DNA from: Tengunoibacter tsumagoiensis
GTDB taxonomy: Bacteria > Chloroflexota > Ktedonobacteria > Ktedonobacterales > Ktedonobacteraceae
DNA length: 64,000 bases
Assembly (NCBI RefSeq): GCF_003967535.1
Contig: NZ_BIFR01000001.1
Span: forward strand, 1,921,001 to 1,985,000
Reading direction: 5' to 3'
Position 1 is the first letter of the stretch. Every line of letters begins with the position of its first letter. The position numbers were made by a program, and so were the translations under genes. The notes below the pieces were generated by a model. It did not search any database and was not told the DNA's origin. It saw only the letters and a program-made list of their open reading frames with translations. Shown piece after piece: positions 34,405 through 43,878 of this stretch.

Positions 34405-36021
34405 CTAATAGGCTCCACGGCTAAAGAGAACAGCTGGAATGGTGCGTAGAAGAATCTGGAAGTAGAGCCGTAACGACCAGTTCTCGATATAGTAGAGATC
34501 CATCAGGACTCCTTCATCAAAACTGATATCGCTACGACCACGAACCTGCCAGAGGCCGGTCAGGCCGGGTTTAATGGCCAGGCGACCTTTCTGCCATTCT
34601 TCATATTGTGCAACCTCACGAGGAACAGGGGGGCGGGGTCCAACCAGACTCATCTCACCCTTGATGATATTGATGATCTGTGGGATCTCATCCAGGCTGG
34701 TGCGACGAATAAATGCCCCGAATGGCGTGCGGCGAGGATCGGATTTCATCTTGAACAGTGGTCCCTGAGCCTCATTCTGTGTTTGCAATTGCATTTTGCG
34801 CTGCTCAGCATCTTGATACATTGAGCGGAACTTATAGATCCCAAAATGCTGGCCATTGAGTCCAACGCGCGTCTGTTTGAACACAATCGGGCCAGGCGAT
34901 GTAACCTTAATGATCAGCGCAATCAGTAACCAGAGTGGAGAGCCAAGCACCAGGGCAGCCGTGGCCACAGTGATATCTACCACGCGGGTCACGATCCTTT
35001 GAGCAGTATTGAGGGAGACCTGACGGATACCGATCAGAGGAATGCCCTCGATCGTCTCCATATCAATGCGTGAGAGGCTAAGCTCATACAGATCAGGAAT
35101 CAACTTAAAGGTCGTGCCAAGGCGTTCGCACATCTTTACACTTCGCACCGCATGCTGATTCATATTGGATGGTAAGGCAATAATCACCTCATCAACCTGC
35201 ATTGAACGGATGGCAAGGCCAAGATCATCGATCGTTCCCAACATTTTAAAGCGGCCAAAATCGCTAGGTGGCTCATTCATATCATGCAGGAAACCAACGA
35301 TAGAAAAGCCCAGGTTGGGATTGGCTGCAATATGCTGCATAATCATCTTGCCCAGGCGGCCAGAACCGACAACCAGCACACGGGTCTCGCCCAATCCAAG
35401 GCGATAGAGCATGCCCATGACCCCTGAAATGATCAAGCGACCCAGGCAAAGAATAACAATCACCGAGACCCACACAAAAGGCACCAGCAGACGAGAATTA
35501 GGAAACGTTGTGCTCTGATCTAACTGATTTGAATTCTGGAATGCAAAGTAGTAGGCGATGAGAAGAGCGATTCCAATCGTCGTTGAGTTCAAAATGATCC
35601 AGGCCTGATGAAACCAGCTCCCCGTCAGGCGGATATAGTAGAGCTTTCGTGTTGCGAAAATAACAATCAGTCCAATCACCATACTGACCGCCATAGGGTA
35701 GAGTTGCTGAGGGTCTGGCGGTGGGAGTGGCTTAGGGGTATTTCCCAACAAATGATGTTGAAGCGCCCTTACAACCGGGCTATTCAACAAAAGATAAAAG
35801 CGTACCCAATACGCCAAAGAGACGGCGGCACTAATCAAGATAGCATCCAGGATGAGCATAAAGATGCATTCAAAGATACGCCACTGTCGTCGATTTGAGC
35901 GTCGGCGGGAGATCGCTTTCGTAATAGGTCCGGTTGCCCCGCTGATCATCTCGTATGCTCCTGTCCCGGGATTTACATGCGGTGAAGGAGATCCTTCAGT
36001 CTGATTTACAATTCGAGCCAT
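34405..36021 (-). CDS. Undecaprenyl-phosphate sugar phosphotransferase (WcaJ-type)
   Basis: A 538-residue polytopic initiating transferase that moves a sugar phosphate from a nucleotide sugar onto undecaprenyl phosphate, the first step in exopolysaccharide synthesis. The N-terminal half has four membrane helices (about residues 50-205), and a central CoA-binding-like domain (RVLVVGSGRLGKMIMQHI). The C-terminal catalytic domain follows a further membrane helix (near 340) and shows FKQTRVGLNGQHFGIYKFRS, the family's KFRSM motif, then GEMSLVGPRPPVPREV and KPGLTGLWQVRGRSDI. This is a complete PHPT. It sits between two GT4 genes and 18 bp downstream of one of them, suggesting one operon. Confidence 0.95.
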   Translation of the reverse strand: MARIVNQTEGSPSPHVNPGTGAYEMISGATGPITKAISRRRSNRRQWRIFECIFMLILDAILISAAVSLAYWVRFYLLLNSPVVRALQHHLLGNTPKPLPPPDPQQLYPMAVSMVIGLIVIFATRKLYYIRLTGSWFHQAWIILNSTTIGIALLIAYYFAFQNSNQLDQSTTFPNSRLLVPFVWVSVIVILCLGRLIISGVMGMLYRLGLGETRVLVVGSGRLGKMIMQHIAANPNLGFSIVGFLHDMNEPPSDFGRFKMLGTIDDLGLAIRSMQVDEVIIALPSNMNQHAVRSVKMCERLGTTFKLIPDLYELSLSRIDMETIEGIPLIGIRQVSLNTAQRIVTRVVDITVATAALVLGSPLWLLIALIIKVTSPGPIVFKQTRVGLNGQHFGIYKFRSMYQDAEQRKMQLQTQNEAQGPLFKMKSDPRRTPFGAFIRRTSLDEIPQIINIIKGEMSLVGPRPPVPREVAQYEEWQKGRLAIKPGLTGLWQVRGRSDISFDEGVLMDLYYIENWSLRLYFQILLRTIPAVLFSRGAY

Positions 36022-36039
36022 TTTTATACTATCTCTTCA

Positions 36040-37245
36040 TTATTGAACAGACGATATACGATAGTGAGCCCCTCCCCTGGATGTATGGAGATGAGCGGCA
36101 TGTTCATAAGCGGTGATAGTCTGAGCAGCCATCCTTTGAGCCGAGAATTTTTGTGCTACCTCCATAGCCTGCTCCTGACATCGCTGGCGGAGCACTGTAT
36201 CTGTGAGAGCCTGATACAGCGCTTCAGTAAGAGCGGCTGGCTGGTCTGGATCGACGCAGAGGGCCAGCCCTGCTCCCGCCTCTGGTAAACTAGAGCTATT
36301 CGATGTCACAACAGGAGTGCCACAGGCCAGGGCTTCTGCTACAGGAATACCAAAGCCTTCATACAGAGAAGGGAACACAAAAGCCCCGGCAGCCTGATAC
36401 CAGAGGGCCTGCTCATCATCTTGCACAAAGCCGGGAAAAAGTACTTCAGATGTCAGGCCCAGCGCCTGAACCCTGGCAAAGATTTCATCATAGAGCCAGC
36501 CTTTGCCACCAGCCAGCACCAATTTTGTTTTAAGCGTATAGTTTCGTCGCAATTGAGCGTAGGCATCAAGCAGAGCAGGAATATTTTTGCGCGGTTCTAA
36601 GGTTCCAAGATATAAAATAAATCCATCAGTCAGATTATGGCGAGCGCGGAACTCCTGAAGCTCTTGCTCAGAAGTGGATGGAGAGAAACGGGTATCAATG
36701 CAAGGATAAATAGTCTGCATCTGCTCCAGAGGAATACCCACCAGATCGTGTGCATCCTGTCGGGTGCTCTCTGAGACCGTGATCAGCAGCGTAGCTTGCC
36801 GAAGACTACGAACAGTAAACGTTTTATGATAGAAACGTTTTGCTCGTGTGAGCACATGAGGAAAACGTAAGAATGCAAGATCATGTAAGGTAATAACCGA
36901 TGCACAGTCGGCAGGTAAAAATTCTGGTCGCACATTGACAGGCGAATGGAGTACATCGATCTGCCTCTGTTTGAGCAGTGAAGGGAGCGTAAACTGCTCC
37001 CAGGCCACCCGCAGAGCCGGTTTTTCTTGCGGCCACGCAGCAGAGACATACACAATCTGAGGATGAGTGGGCAGGCGTTCGATAACCTCTTGCCCATTCA
37101 CAAAGACTGTATAGTGATGTTTATCTGGATGAGCACTCAATTGTTCTGGCAGTGCCGTCAGCAGATAGCGGATATAGCGGCTGACACCGCCATTGCGATA
37201 ATTCTGTTCGTAGGATAACAACTGAGCATTGATGCCTATGTGCAT
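36040..37245 (-). CDS. GT4 glycosyltransferase
   Basis: A 401-residue GT-B glycosyltransferase of family 4 and the first gene of the polysaccharide cluster. The N-terminus (HIGINAQLLS...NGGVSRYIRYLLTAL) is typical of WbpX-like mannosyl/rhamnosyl transferases. The donor domain shows FILYLGTLEPRKNIPALLDA, then ALWYQAAGAFVFPSLYEGFG and the catalytic EALACGTPVVTS. It probably adds an early sugar to the lipid-linked repeat unit. GAGGAGAAG lies upstream of the ATG at 37245. The stop is 18 bp from the WcaJ-type gene, so the two are cotranscribed. Confidence 0.92.
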   Translation of the reverse strand: MHIGINAQLLSYEQNYRNGGVSRYIRYLLTALPEQLSAHPDKHHYTVFVNGQEVIERLPTHPQIVYVSAAWPQEKPALRVAWEQFTLPSLLKQRQIDVLHSPVNVRPEFLPADCASVITLHDLAFLRFPHVLTRAKRFYHKTFTVRSLRQATLLITVSESTRQDAHDLVGIPLEQMQTIYPCIDTRFSPSTSEQELQEFRARHNLTDGFILYLGTLEPRKNIPALLDAYAQLRRNYTLKTKLVLAGGKGWLYDEIFARVQALGLTSEVLFPGFVQDDEQALWYQAAGAFVFPSLYEGFGIPVAEALACGTPVVTSNSSSLPEAGAGLALCVDPDQPAALTEALYQALTDTVLRQRCQEQAMEVAQKFSAQRMAAQTITAYEHAAHLHTSRGGAHYRISSVQ

Positions 37246-37591
37246 ACTAGTCGTCTTCTCCTCGTGAGACTTCCAGTACGAATACCTTCACTGGTACTGA
37301 CGATTCTATAACGTTACTGGTCTTCCCAGGTCGCTATTGCTATATAACGTCTTTGATTTTTGTCTGGTAACAGACTTCACTTCTTTATTGATGAGAAAGT
37401 GTCTGTCCACATGTATAACGTACTGAAGATAGATGTCGTTTCCTCTTTACCATTAGTGCCCAGGTATGTGCACACCATCCAGTATACTCTCTATCGCCTG
37501 GTATGGCATAGTAGATGACCTGTAGATGGCCCTATTGGCTTGATTGACTGCTATCAATATCGCCTGAACAATGAATGAAGATAAGATTGAG
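37246..37591. other. Gap upstream of polysaccharide cluster
   Basis: The 346 bp between the M20-like gene and the first glycosyltransferase should hold the promoter of the cluster. I see no consensus -35/-10 pair that is clearly better than background, no RNA gene and no long repeat. Confidence 0.45.
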
Positions 37592-38896
37592 TTATGAGAC
37601 TGTTTTTGGATGCCCGAGTTGCCAGATGAGAATGGCAAGCTGTTTGGCAAGTGCGCTGATCTGTTTACTCCCTGGAAGATCATCATCAACAACGTTCTCT
37701 TCTATTAACGCTACAATAACGGGCATTTTGAGCCTGCTGAGAGGAAATGGTCCAGCCGTCCATGGGAGAAGCGCGGGACGTTGTCCATAGGCCTGAGTCG
37801 TCGCCTGGATCGCTGATTGGACAAAAGAGGCCTGTAGAGGCGTCTGTACTGGCGCATAAGAGAAGTGCCGACTGATCTGGAGATCTGTAAAACCGTGTTC
37901 CTGCCAGTGTTGCTGTGTCTGCTGAAGAACGGTCAGTGGATCTTGATCTGGTAGCAGACAAAAATGGAGCCGGGCCCTGGCCAGAGCCGGAATCTGTTCG
38001 CTGCCATTGGAGGGAGTATCAGTGAGCAGGCTGGTAATGGTGCAAGCAGGAGTAAGAAAGTGCGTATAATGCAGGCGGGAAGCTTGCAGACCAAGCAACC
38101 AATGGCGAATCTGCCATGAGGCCGGAAGCGTCTCCATAGCAGGTGGAAGCTGAGCCAGCTCCGCAATCAACTCATCAGCGGGCATGGAGATAGCATCATA
38201 GAAATTTTCGAGCAGGATATCCTCACGTGCATCTTTCAGACTACTCAGAGCCCAGAGGAGACGCCAGGCTGCATTGGGTAGGACATTCCCATACGATAAT
38301 GGCAGGTCATGCTGCGCTGTTTGTAGCTGTACCTCCAGCGAAAGAGAGCCCTTACAGCCAAGGGCCAGGAGGGGAGTTGGACCGGGCTGTGGCAGACCAA
38401 CATCTTGCGTGAACCACAGGCAGGATTGAGCATTAGGACAGAGCCCCCCGAATGTCTCCAGGGCTTGAGCAAACTGCTCTACTGGATCAAGCATGGCCTG
38501 AGCAGCGACCATATCTGAAGATGCCTCATACAGTAGCCACGTCAATGGAAAGGGGAGTGCCTCTCCCACCTCTTGATAGGATAAAATGGTGAGAAGAGAA
38601 GCAAAGAGAGGAAGCAAAGATTCCGGCTGCTCGTTTTGATAGGTCAGACCGAGTAGAAGCGTATTGGAAAGAAAAGGATCATCAGTAGTTGAGAGAAGCG
38701 TGCAATATCTGGAAAAACGTACCCCCTGGGGATGGGCCTTCAGTCCACATTGGTACGCTAAAGCCAGGAGCCCCTCTTGTAAGTTCTGCCGTGGGAAAGT
38801 ATTATAGTGAGTAAGGAACTGCTGGAAAATGGTTGGTGGAGATTGACACTGCCTCTCCACTGCCGACAAAAGCATCTGATAGGCTGATGGAATCAT
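37592..38896 (-). CDS. M20 peptidase-like pseudoenzyme
   Basis: This 434-residue protein resembles M20 dipeptidases (carnosinase / Dug2 type) without their metal site. The middle shows the family's dimerisation-domain sequence: GCKGSLSLEVQLQTAQHDLP, then SYGNVLPNAAWRLLWALSSL, KDAREDILLENFYD and a later PALARARLHFCLLPDQDP. The usual HxD metal motif near residue 80 is missing, and DLHSG is changed to DLPLS (197-201), losing its His. No other zinc ligands are clear. It probably does not hydrolyse peptides and may bind a ligand or a partner. Its ATG overlaps by four bases the stop of an upstream short frame (38893-39042). Confidence 0.78.
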   Translation of the reverse strand: MIPSAYQMLLSAVERQCQSPPTIFQQFLTHYNTFPRQNLQEGLLALAYQCGLKAHPQGVRFSRYCTLLSTTDDPFLSNTLLLGLTYQNEQPESLLPLFASLLTILSYQEVGEALPFPLTWLLYEASSDMVAAQAMLDPVEQFAQALETFGGLCPNAQSCLWFTQDVGLPQPGPTPLLALGCKGSLSLEVQLQTAQHDLPLSYGNVLPNAAWRLLWALSSLKDAREDILLENFYDAISMPADELIAELAQLPPAMETLPASWQIRHWLLGLQASRLHYTHFLTPACTITSLLTDTPSNGSEQIPALARARLHFCLLPDQDPLTVLQQTQQHWQEHGFTDLQISRHFSYAPVQTPLQASFVQSAIQATTQAYGQRPALLPWTAGPFPLSRLKMPVIVALIEENVVDDDLPGSKQISALAKQLAILIWQLGHPKTVS

Positions 38897-39042
38897 AGGG
38901 CTACCTCCGTCTGGCTTAAACCAACTGTGCTAGTACCGTAGGCAATCCCTTGCGTGCCTAGATGTGAAAGAGTATACTCAAGTGCAGTGAATGGCATAAG
39001 TACGTAGGCGAGCGAGAAGATCGCAACAACGGAAATGTGCAT
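38893..39042 (-). pseudogene. Possible remnant of a glucosaminidase-like gene
   Basis: A 49-codon frame starting at ATG 39042 ends by overlapping the next gene's ATG (ATGA). Its middle reads LSHLGTQGIAYGTST, close to SHMGTQGVARTTH in the membrane-anchored glucosaminidase-like gene at 28131-28811. Only this short block is shared and there is no transport signal, so a decayed fragment is the simplest reading. A small translated leader coupled to the M20-like gene is the alternative. Confidence 0.4.
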
Positions 39043-39149
39043 TGCGTTGCGTTTTTTTCTGCATCGGTGTATTATAGCCGAAAGTTTTAGTGCCTGCCTA
39101 GAGGCAGTATGCACAAATCAACAGCTACTGAATACGGGAGAGAAGCGCG

Positions 39150-41561
39150 TTGTCCAAACAACTTCGGCTTGATGTCGCACAGCTAACAGATGTTGGCCGC
39201 AAACGTCCCCATAATGAAGACAATATGGCCTATGTCATCCCAAAGGATGGCCAGGTTATGGCCCGAAAGGGGGCGCTCTTTATTGTGGCTGATGGCATGG
39301 GGGGGCATGCAGCCGGGGAAGTAGCGAGCGAGATCGCAGTAGACACCGTCACCAACGTCTACTATCAGGATGATAGTCAAGAGGTCCCTCCCTCTCTCAT
39401 TAATGCGATCAGACGTGCAAATGCACTCATTCACCAACGTGCGGCTGAAAATGTGCTACGTAGTGGAATGGGAACGACCTGTGTGGCCGCAGTCCTTCGT
39501 GGCAATATGGCCTATATTGCCAATGTAGGAGATAGCCGCGCCTACATGATTCGTAATGGGCAGGTGCATCAGATTACGCAAGATCATTCGTGGGTGGAAG
39601 AGCAGGTCCGCGCTGGCTTGTTGACCAAAGAGCAGGCGCGCTCTCATGCGCAACGCAACGTCATCACCCGTTCATTGGGGACCCAATCCGAGGTAGACGT
39701 CGATATTTTTACAGAGATGCTTGAGGAAGGTGACTCCCTGATCCTCTGTACTGATGGACTCTCTGGTTTAGTGAATGAAGATGATCTACAAGCGATTGTA
39801 AATCAATATCTTCCCCAGGAGAGCGTCTATTATCTTGTTGAGCGGGCCAATGAAAATGGCGGATCTGATAATATCACTGCCATTGTCGTTCGTGTTCAGG
39901 AGATCGGCTGGAACGAGTTTACGAATGCTCGCTATCCTGTAACGGCGGGTGGACGAGGCGGCGTGGATGAAGCTACCGCTCCCCTGGGAAAAGTCCCCAC
40001 CTCGACGCTTGGCCTACCACGAGGGGCTGATACCCGTGTGCCAGGCGCGCTCTTTCAGATACCCGGAACAGGGCCATTACCTTCCTATCCCAATACTACT
40101 GCTCCCCTGTCAAAATCTGCCCTGCCAATGCGTCGAAAGCGCTCACGGCTTCTCTATCCAACACTGGCCCTCTTTATCGTATTGATTGTTGCCCTGGTGG
40201 GGAGTGGGATCTCTTATTTTCTAGGATTACCGGCGCAGGCAGATCAACTTTTGAGTGATGCTGGTAAGCAGATAGAGCAGGCCAAACAAGAATCAACGCA
40301 GAACCCCACAGAGGCACTACAAAAACTGGTGAATGCTCAAAAAGAGTTGCGGTCGGTGCAGATCAATGCATTGAGCGGCGGTCAATCCGATCTGCTTGCA
40401 CAGAGACAGAATGATCTCACAAGTGCATTCAAAAAGACCATAAGCGATTACAATACACAGGGTTTGATCTCTGCATTGCCCTGTGGAAATTCACCACAAA
40501 CGACCCAGATCGAGAATGCGAATACCGCAGCCACCACTGTAAGCGGGCTGGCGCAATTGCAGCAGGGAGATAAAGCCATCTCATATATGGTTGGTTCAGA
40601 TCATATCCTGTACAGAGTTGATGATCAGCAGAAACTGATGAATGCTGCCATAACCAACATTGTCCTGACGGCCAGCGATAACCAGCACCTCTTTAGTTTA
40701 TCTCAGACCGGCACTGCGCCTTCTAACTATACGTTGAAGATGTATAGCGCAGGCGATGGCGGCAAATTAAACGATCAAGGAACATGGTCGGTTCCCAATG
40801 ATCTGGTACAGAATGGGTGGTCACCTGCCTTTTTGACGGTTTCACAGAACGATGTCTATCTTATCCTCACATCGAAAACGACTGCTAATCAGGCCTGGAT
40901 ACTCACCTACGCGGCAGATAAGCCAGGCGATGCCCTTCAGCGTATGAATATCTCAACCTCTGTAGACCTGTTGAGTGTAGCAGCTGAGCCGGACAGACAA
41001 CTCTTTTTGTTGTATAGCAATGGGAGCGTGCAGAGCTTGCAGTTGAACCCGGGTGCGGCACCAGTCAATGTGCCTGTGAGCAGCCCGATCAATGTGCCGA
41101 TTGGAGTAGATGGGAAGAACTTGAGCTGGAATACTTCAATCGCGACACCTATTCCACAGTCAACGCAATTTTTAACGATACCAGGAGCAACGGTCCCTGG
41201 TTCGGCGTTTCTCGTTGGAGGATCTATCGGGGGCGAGTCTCATCTTTACGTTGTCGATAATACCAATCATCGCGTCATAGACCTTACCTTTCCAAAGGGC
41301 TCGAATGTGTCGATTGCAGCTCCAACATCACAGACTGCCACCGTTACTCCTCAGGCGACGGCATCCAGTACCAAAACTCCGGAGACTATTCCAGGGGCCA
41401 GGTTGGTTCGACAGTATGCTTCACCCCAGACGATTACGCAGGTTAATAGCATGCTTATAGATGCAAGTGGAACACATCTTATCCTGCTATCACAGGCAGG
41501 TGGAAAGAAGCCAATGCAGAGCTCGTTGGAGACAAATCCAACCCAGAGCTGTAGTTCATAA
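39150..41561 (+). CDS. Membrane-anchored PP2C phosphatase with outer domain
   Basis: An 803-residue signalling protein. The N-terminal PP2C-type Ser/Thr phosphatase (about residues 5-252) is complete: RPHNEDNMAYV, the metal Asp motif ADGMGGHAAGE, GMGTTCVAAVL, NVGDSRAYM and GGSDNITAIVV. A Pro-rich linker leads to a membrane helix (about 336-356, YPTLALFIVLIVALVGSGISY). A helical coil (DQLLSDAGKQIEQAKQEST) and a beta-rich extracytoplasmic region (about 440-800) that may be a propeller follow. It probably reverses Ser/Thr kinase signalling in response to the outer domain. No kinase gene lies nearby. Start is a TTG at 39150 with GGGAGAG upstream. Confidence 0.93.
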   Translation: MSKQLRLDVAQLTDVGRKRPHNEDNMAYVIPKDGQVMARKGALFIVADGMGGHAAGEVASEIAVDTVTNVYYQDDSQEVPPSLINAIRRANALIHQRAAENVLRSGMGTTCVAAVLRGNMAYIANVGDSRAYMIRNGQVHQITQDHSWVEEQVRAGLLTKEQARSHAQRNVITRSLGTQSEVDVDIFTEMLEEGDSLILCTDGLSGLVNEDDLQAIVNQYLPQESVYYLVERANENGGSDNITAIVVRVQEIGWNEFTNARYPVTAGGRGGVDEATAPLGKVPTSTLGLPRGADTRVPGALFQIPGTGPLPSYPNTTAPLSKSALPMRRKRSRLLYPTLALFIVLIVALVGSGISYFLGLPAQADQLLSDAGKQIEQAKQESTQNPTEALQKLVNAQKELRSVQINALSGGQSDLLAQRQNDLTSAFKKTISDYNTQGLISALPCGNSPQTTQIENANTAATTVSGLAQLQQGDKAISYMVGSDHILYRVDDQQKLMNAAITNIVLTASDNQHLFSLSQTGTAPSNYTLKMYSAGDGGKLNDQGTWSVPNDLVQNGWSPAFLTVSQNDVYLILTSKTTANQAWILTYAADKPGDALQRMNISTSVDLLSVAAEPDRQLFLLYSNGSVQSLQLNPGAAPVNVPVSSPINVPIGVDGKNLSWNTSIATPIPQSTQFLTIPGATVPGSAFLVGGSIGGESHLYVVDNTNHRVIDLTFPKGSNVSIAAPTSQTATVTPQATASSTKTPETIPGARLVRQYASPQTITQVNSMLIDASGTHLILLSQAGGKKPMQSSLETNPTQSCSS

Positions 41562-41628
41562 GGATTGACGGCACGTGCCACAATAAGAGAAAGATATTCC
41601 GGCTTCTGTTGTTCTCAGCAAGAGATGT

Positions 41629-41663
41629 ACGGGATTGCACCTCTGGCTGAGATGCAATCCCGT
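41629..41663 (+). terminator. Terminator-like hairpin after PP2C gene
   Basis: A perfect 11-bp stem ACGGGATTGCA / TGCAATCCCGT with a 13-nt loop lies 67 bp past the PP2C stop. The T tract is short (TTT). Confidence 0.6.
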
Positions 41664-41841
41664 TTCCCTATCCTGTCGTTTTACTGGTCGCTGAGAAGGA
41701 GAGAAGAAATTGTTCTCGTGTGCATAGATTCTATCTGCCAGAGAAGGCGCAGACCAGAGAGGGCGTATTCTGGGTACCTGGGTGCACCAGTATCTGGAAT
41801 AGACTGGTATCTGGGCACACTGTTAAAGGAGTGATAATCAC

Positions 41842-43632
41842 GTGGGTTTTGAGGTGCAGTATCGTACACATACGTGTGGTGAATTAAATACAGATGCGGT
41901 TGGCAAGCAGGTTGTGCTGGCTGGTTGGATTAATCGTAGACGCGACCATGGTGGTCTGATTTTTTTGGATCTGCGCGATCGTTATGGTCTAACACAGGTA
42001 GTCTGTGATCCTGAGCGTTCGCCTGAGGCGCATAAAGTGGCAACAGAGCTCCGTTCGGAGTATGTGGTCCAGATCAAAGGCAGTGTCGTTCGTCGTGCGG
42101 TTGAGAACGAGAACCCCAACCTGAGCACAGGGAAGATTGAGTTGCAGGCAGAGGCTATCGAGATCTTAAATGCCGCCCGCACTACTCCCTTCCCAATTAC
42201 CGATAATGTGCAGGCTGATGAGTCGCTGCGCTTGAAATATCGTTATCTTGATCTGCGCCGTCCGAGTATGCGCAATAATATTCTCTTGCGTCATCGTATT
42301 GTGAAGATCATGCGCGATTATCTAGACGAGCGAGCATTTGTAGAGGTTGAGACCCCTGTCTTGATGAAGAGCACACCGGAGGGAGCGCGCGACTATCTTG
42401 TCCCCAGTCGTCTCTATGAAGGTGAGTTTTATGCTTTGCCGCAATCGCCTCAGCAGTTAAAGCAGTTGCTGATGGTTGCAGGTCTGGATCGTTATTTTCA
42501 GATTGCCCGCTGCTTCCGTGATGAAGATCAGCGAGCAGATCGCCAGCCAGAGTTTACTCAGTTGGACGTAGAGATGTCCTTTGTCTCTGAAGAGGATGTC
42601 ATGTCTCTGATTGAGGATCTGTTAATCACCTTGATCGAGAAAACAACGAAAAAGCGCATTAAGCAGCGCCCATTTCCACGTTTAAGTTTTGATGATGTCA
42701 TGAGCCGTTACGGCACAGATCACCCTGATCTGCGTTTTGGGCTTCCCCTTGTCGAGATTACAGATCTGGCCGCCGCAGGTACCTTTGGGGTCTTTAAGAG
42801 CGCGCTGGCGGCTCAGGGGATGGTCAAAGGGATTCGTGTCCCCGGTGGTGGGAGCTATACCCGTAAAGAGATTGATGAACTGACTGAATTTGCTCGTACG
42901 CTAGGAGCAAAAGGGTTAGTCTCATTGGCGATCAATGCCAGCGGCGAGATTAAATCGCCTTTGACCAAGTTTATGAGCGCTGAAGAGGTGCAGGCGATTA
43001 TTGAGCGCCTGGAAGGTCAGGCTGGCGATCTGTTGCTCTTTGTTGCTGATAGTGCCAAAGTCTGTAATGATGTGCTCTTCCGTCTCCGTACAAAGTTGGG
43101 AGAGCGTTTGAAGCTCATTGATCCAGACGAGATGGCTCTGTGTTGGGTCGTTGACTTCCCTCTCTTCCACTATGACGAAGAGGGGCAGCGTTATGATGCC
43201 GAACACAATCCGTTCTCAGGTATGGATGAGGCCCATATTGAGCGTCTGGATAGCGATCCACTGCATATTCGCGCCAGGCAGTACGATATCATCTGTAACG
43301 GCTTTGAGATTGGCGGTGGTAGCGTCCGTATCAATACAGCGGCCCTTCAGCATAAAGTCTTCTCATTGATGAAAATGGACAATGAGCAGATTCAAGAGCA
43401 GTTTGGTCATATGCTTGAGGCCTTCGAATATGGTGCACCTCCCCACGGTGGTATTGCTTTGGGGGTTGATCGTCTGGTAATGCTGTTTGCCGATGCCGAT
43501 AGCATTCGCGAAGTCATTGCGTTCCCCAAAACACAGAGTGCAATAGATCTACTAATGGGAGCTCCTTCACCCGTTGAAGAGAAGCAGCTACAGGAGTTAC
43601 ATCTGCTTGTACGTCATGAAGAGAAGCGTTAA
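41842..43632 (+). CDS. aspS: Aspartate--tRNA ligase
   Basis: Aspartyl-tRNA synthetase, 596 residues, bacterial type. The N-terminal OB-fold anticodon-binding domain begins RTHTCGELNTDAVGKQVVLA. Class II motif 1 (VETPVLMKSTPEGARD), motif 2 (FRDEDQRADRQPEFTQLDVE) and motif 3 (GIALGVDRLVMLF) are intact. The bacterial GAD insertion domain is present (about 290-420). Whether it charges both tRNA-Asp and tRNA-Asn cannot be settled here. Start is GTG at 41842 with AAAGGAG 10 nt upstream. It is a single-gene unit ended by a clear terminator; the upstream region has no T-box. Confidence 0.98.
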   Translation: MGFEVQYRTHTCGELNTDAVGKQVVLAGWINRRRDHGGLIFLDLRDRYGLTQVVCDPERSPEAHKVATELRSEYVVQIKGSVVRRAVENENPNLSTGKIELQAEAIEILNAARTTPFPITDNVQADESLRLKYRYLDLRRPSMRNNILLRHRIVKIMRDYLDERAFVEVETPVLMKSTPEGARDYLVPSRLYEGEFYALPQSPQQLKQLLMVAGLDRYFQIARCFRDEDQRADRQPEFTQLDVEMSFVSEEDVMSLIEDLLITLIEKTTKKRIKQRPFPRLSFDDVMSRYGTDHPDLRFGLPLVEITDLAAAGTFGVFKSALAAQGMVKGIRVPGGGSYTRKEIDELTEFARTLGAKGLVSLAINASGEIKSPLTKFMSAEEVQAIIERLEGQAGDLLLFVADSAKVCNDVLFRLRTKLGERLKLIDPDEMALCWVVDFPLFHYDEEGQRYDAEHNPFSGMDEAHIERLDSDPLHIRARQYDIICNGFEIGGGSVRINTAALQHKVFSLMKMDNEQIQEQFGHMLEAFEYGAPPHGGIALGVDRLVMLFADADSIREVIAFPKTQSAIDLLMGAPSPVEEKQLQELHLLVRHEEKR

Positions 43633-43654
43633 AAGCTCATTCTATCAGGAGAGC

Positions 43655-43694
43655 AGGCTACCGTCTCAAAAAGAGATGGTAGCTTGTTTTTTTT
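43655..43694 (+). terminator. Intrinsic terminator of aspS
   Basis: Stem CAGGCTACCGTCTC with GAGATGGTAGCTTG (G-U pairs allowed) and a 5-A loop is followed by eight T. Confidence 0.93.
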
Positions 43695-43792
43695 GTCAAA
43701 TACACAAGGAGAGGGAAAGTGGAAGATGAGTGCTATGTGAGCTCAAAAAAGTAGATGTAATATGTTTGTGTGGAATAATTTGGATTGAGTTC

Positions 43793-43819
43793 TATAATAA
43801 TTGTAGGTATACACATACC
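43793..43819 (+). promoter_or_regulatory. Promoter and likely operator of ArsR-type gene
   Basis: A perfect -10 TATAAT lies at 43793-43798 with only a weak -35. Overlapping the start region is an inverted repeat, GGTAT-ACAC-ATACC (43806-43819), about 60 bp before the ATG. Its place fits autorepression by the encoded ArsR-type protein. Confidence 0.5.
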
Positions 43820-43878
43820 ATATGTCACGAATCTATTGTAGGTTTTACATCCGGTTGGGAGGATGGAAGGAGAAGAAA

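Noticed and set aside
41700..41841. T-box leader upstream of aspS (and similarly serS and leuA)
   Set aside because: None of these upstream regions has the conserved T-box sequence or a specifier-stem arrangement that I can identify.
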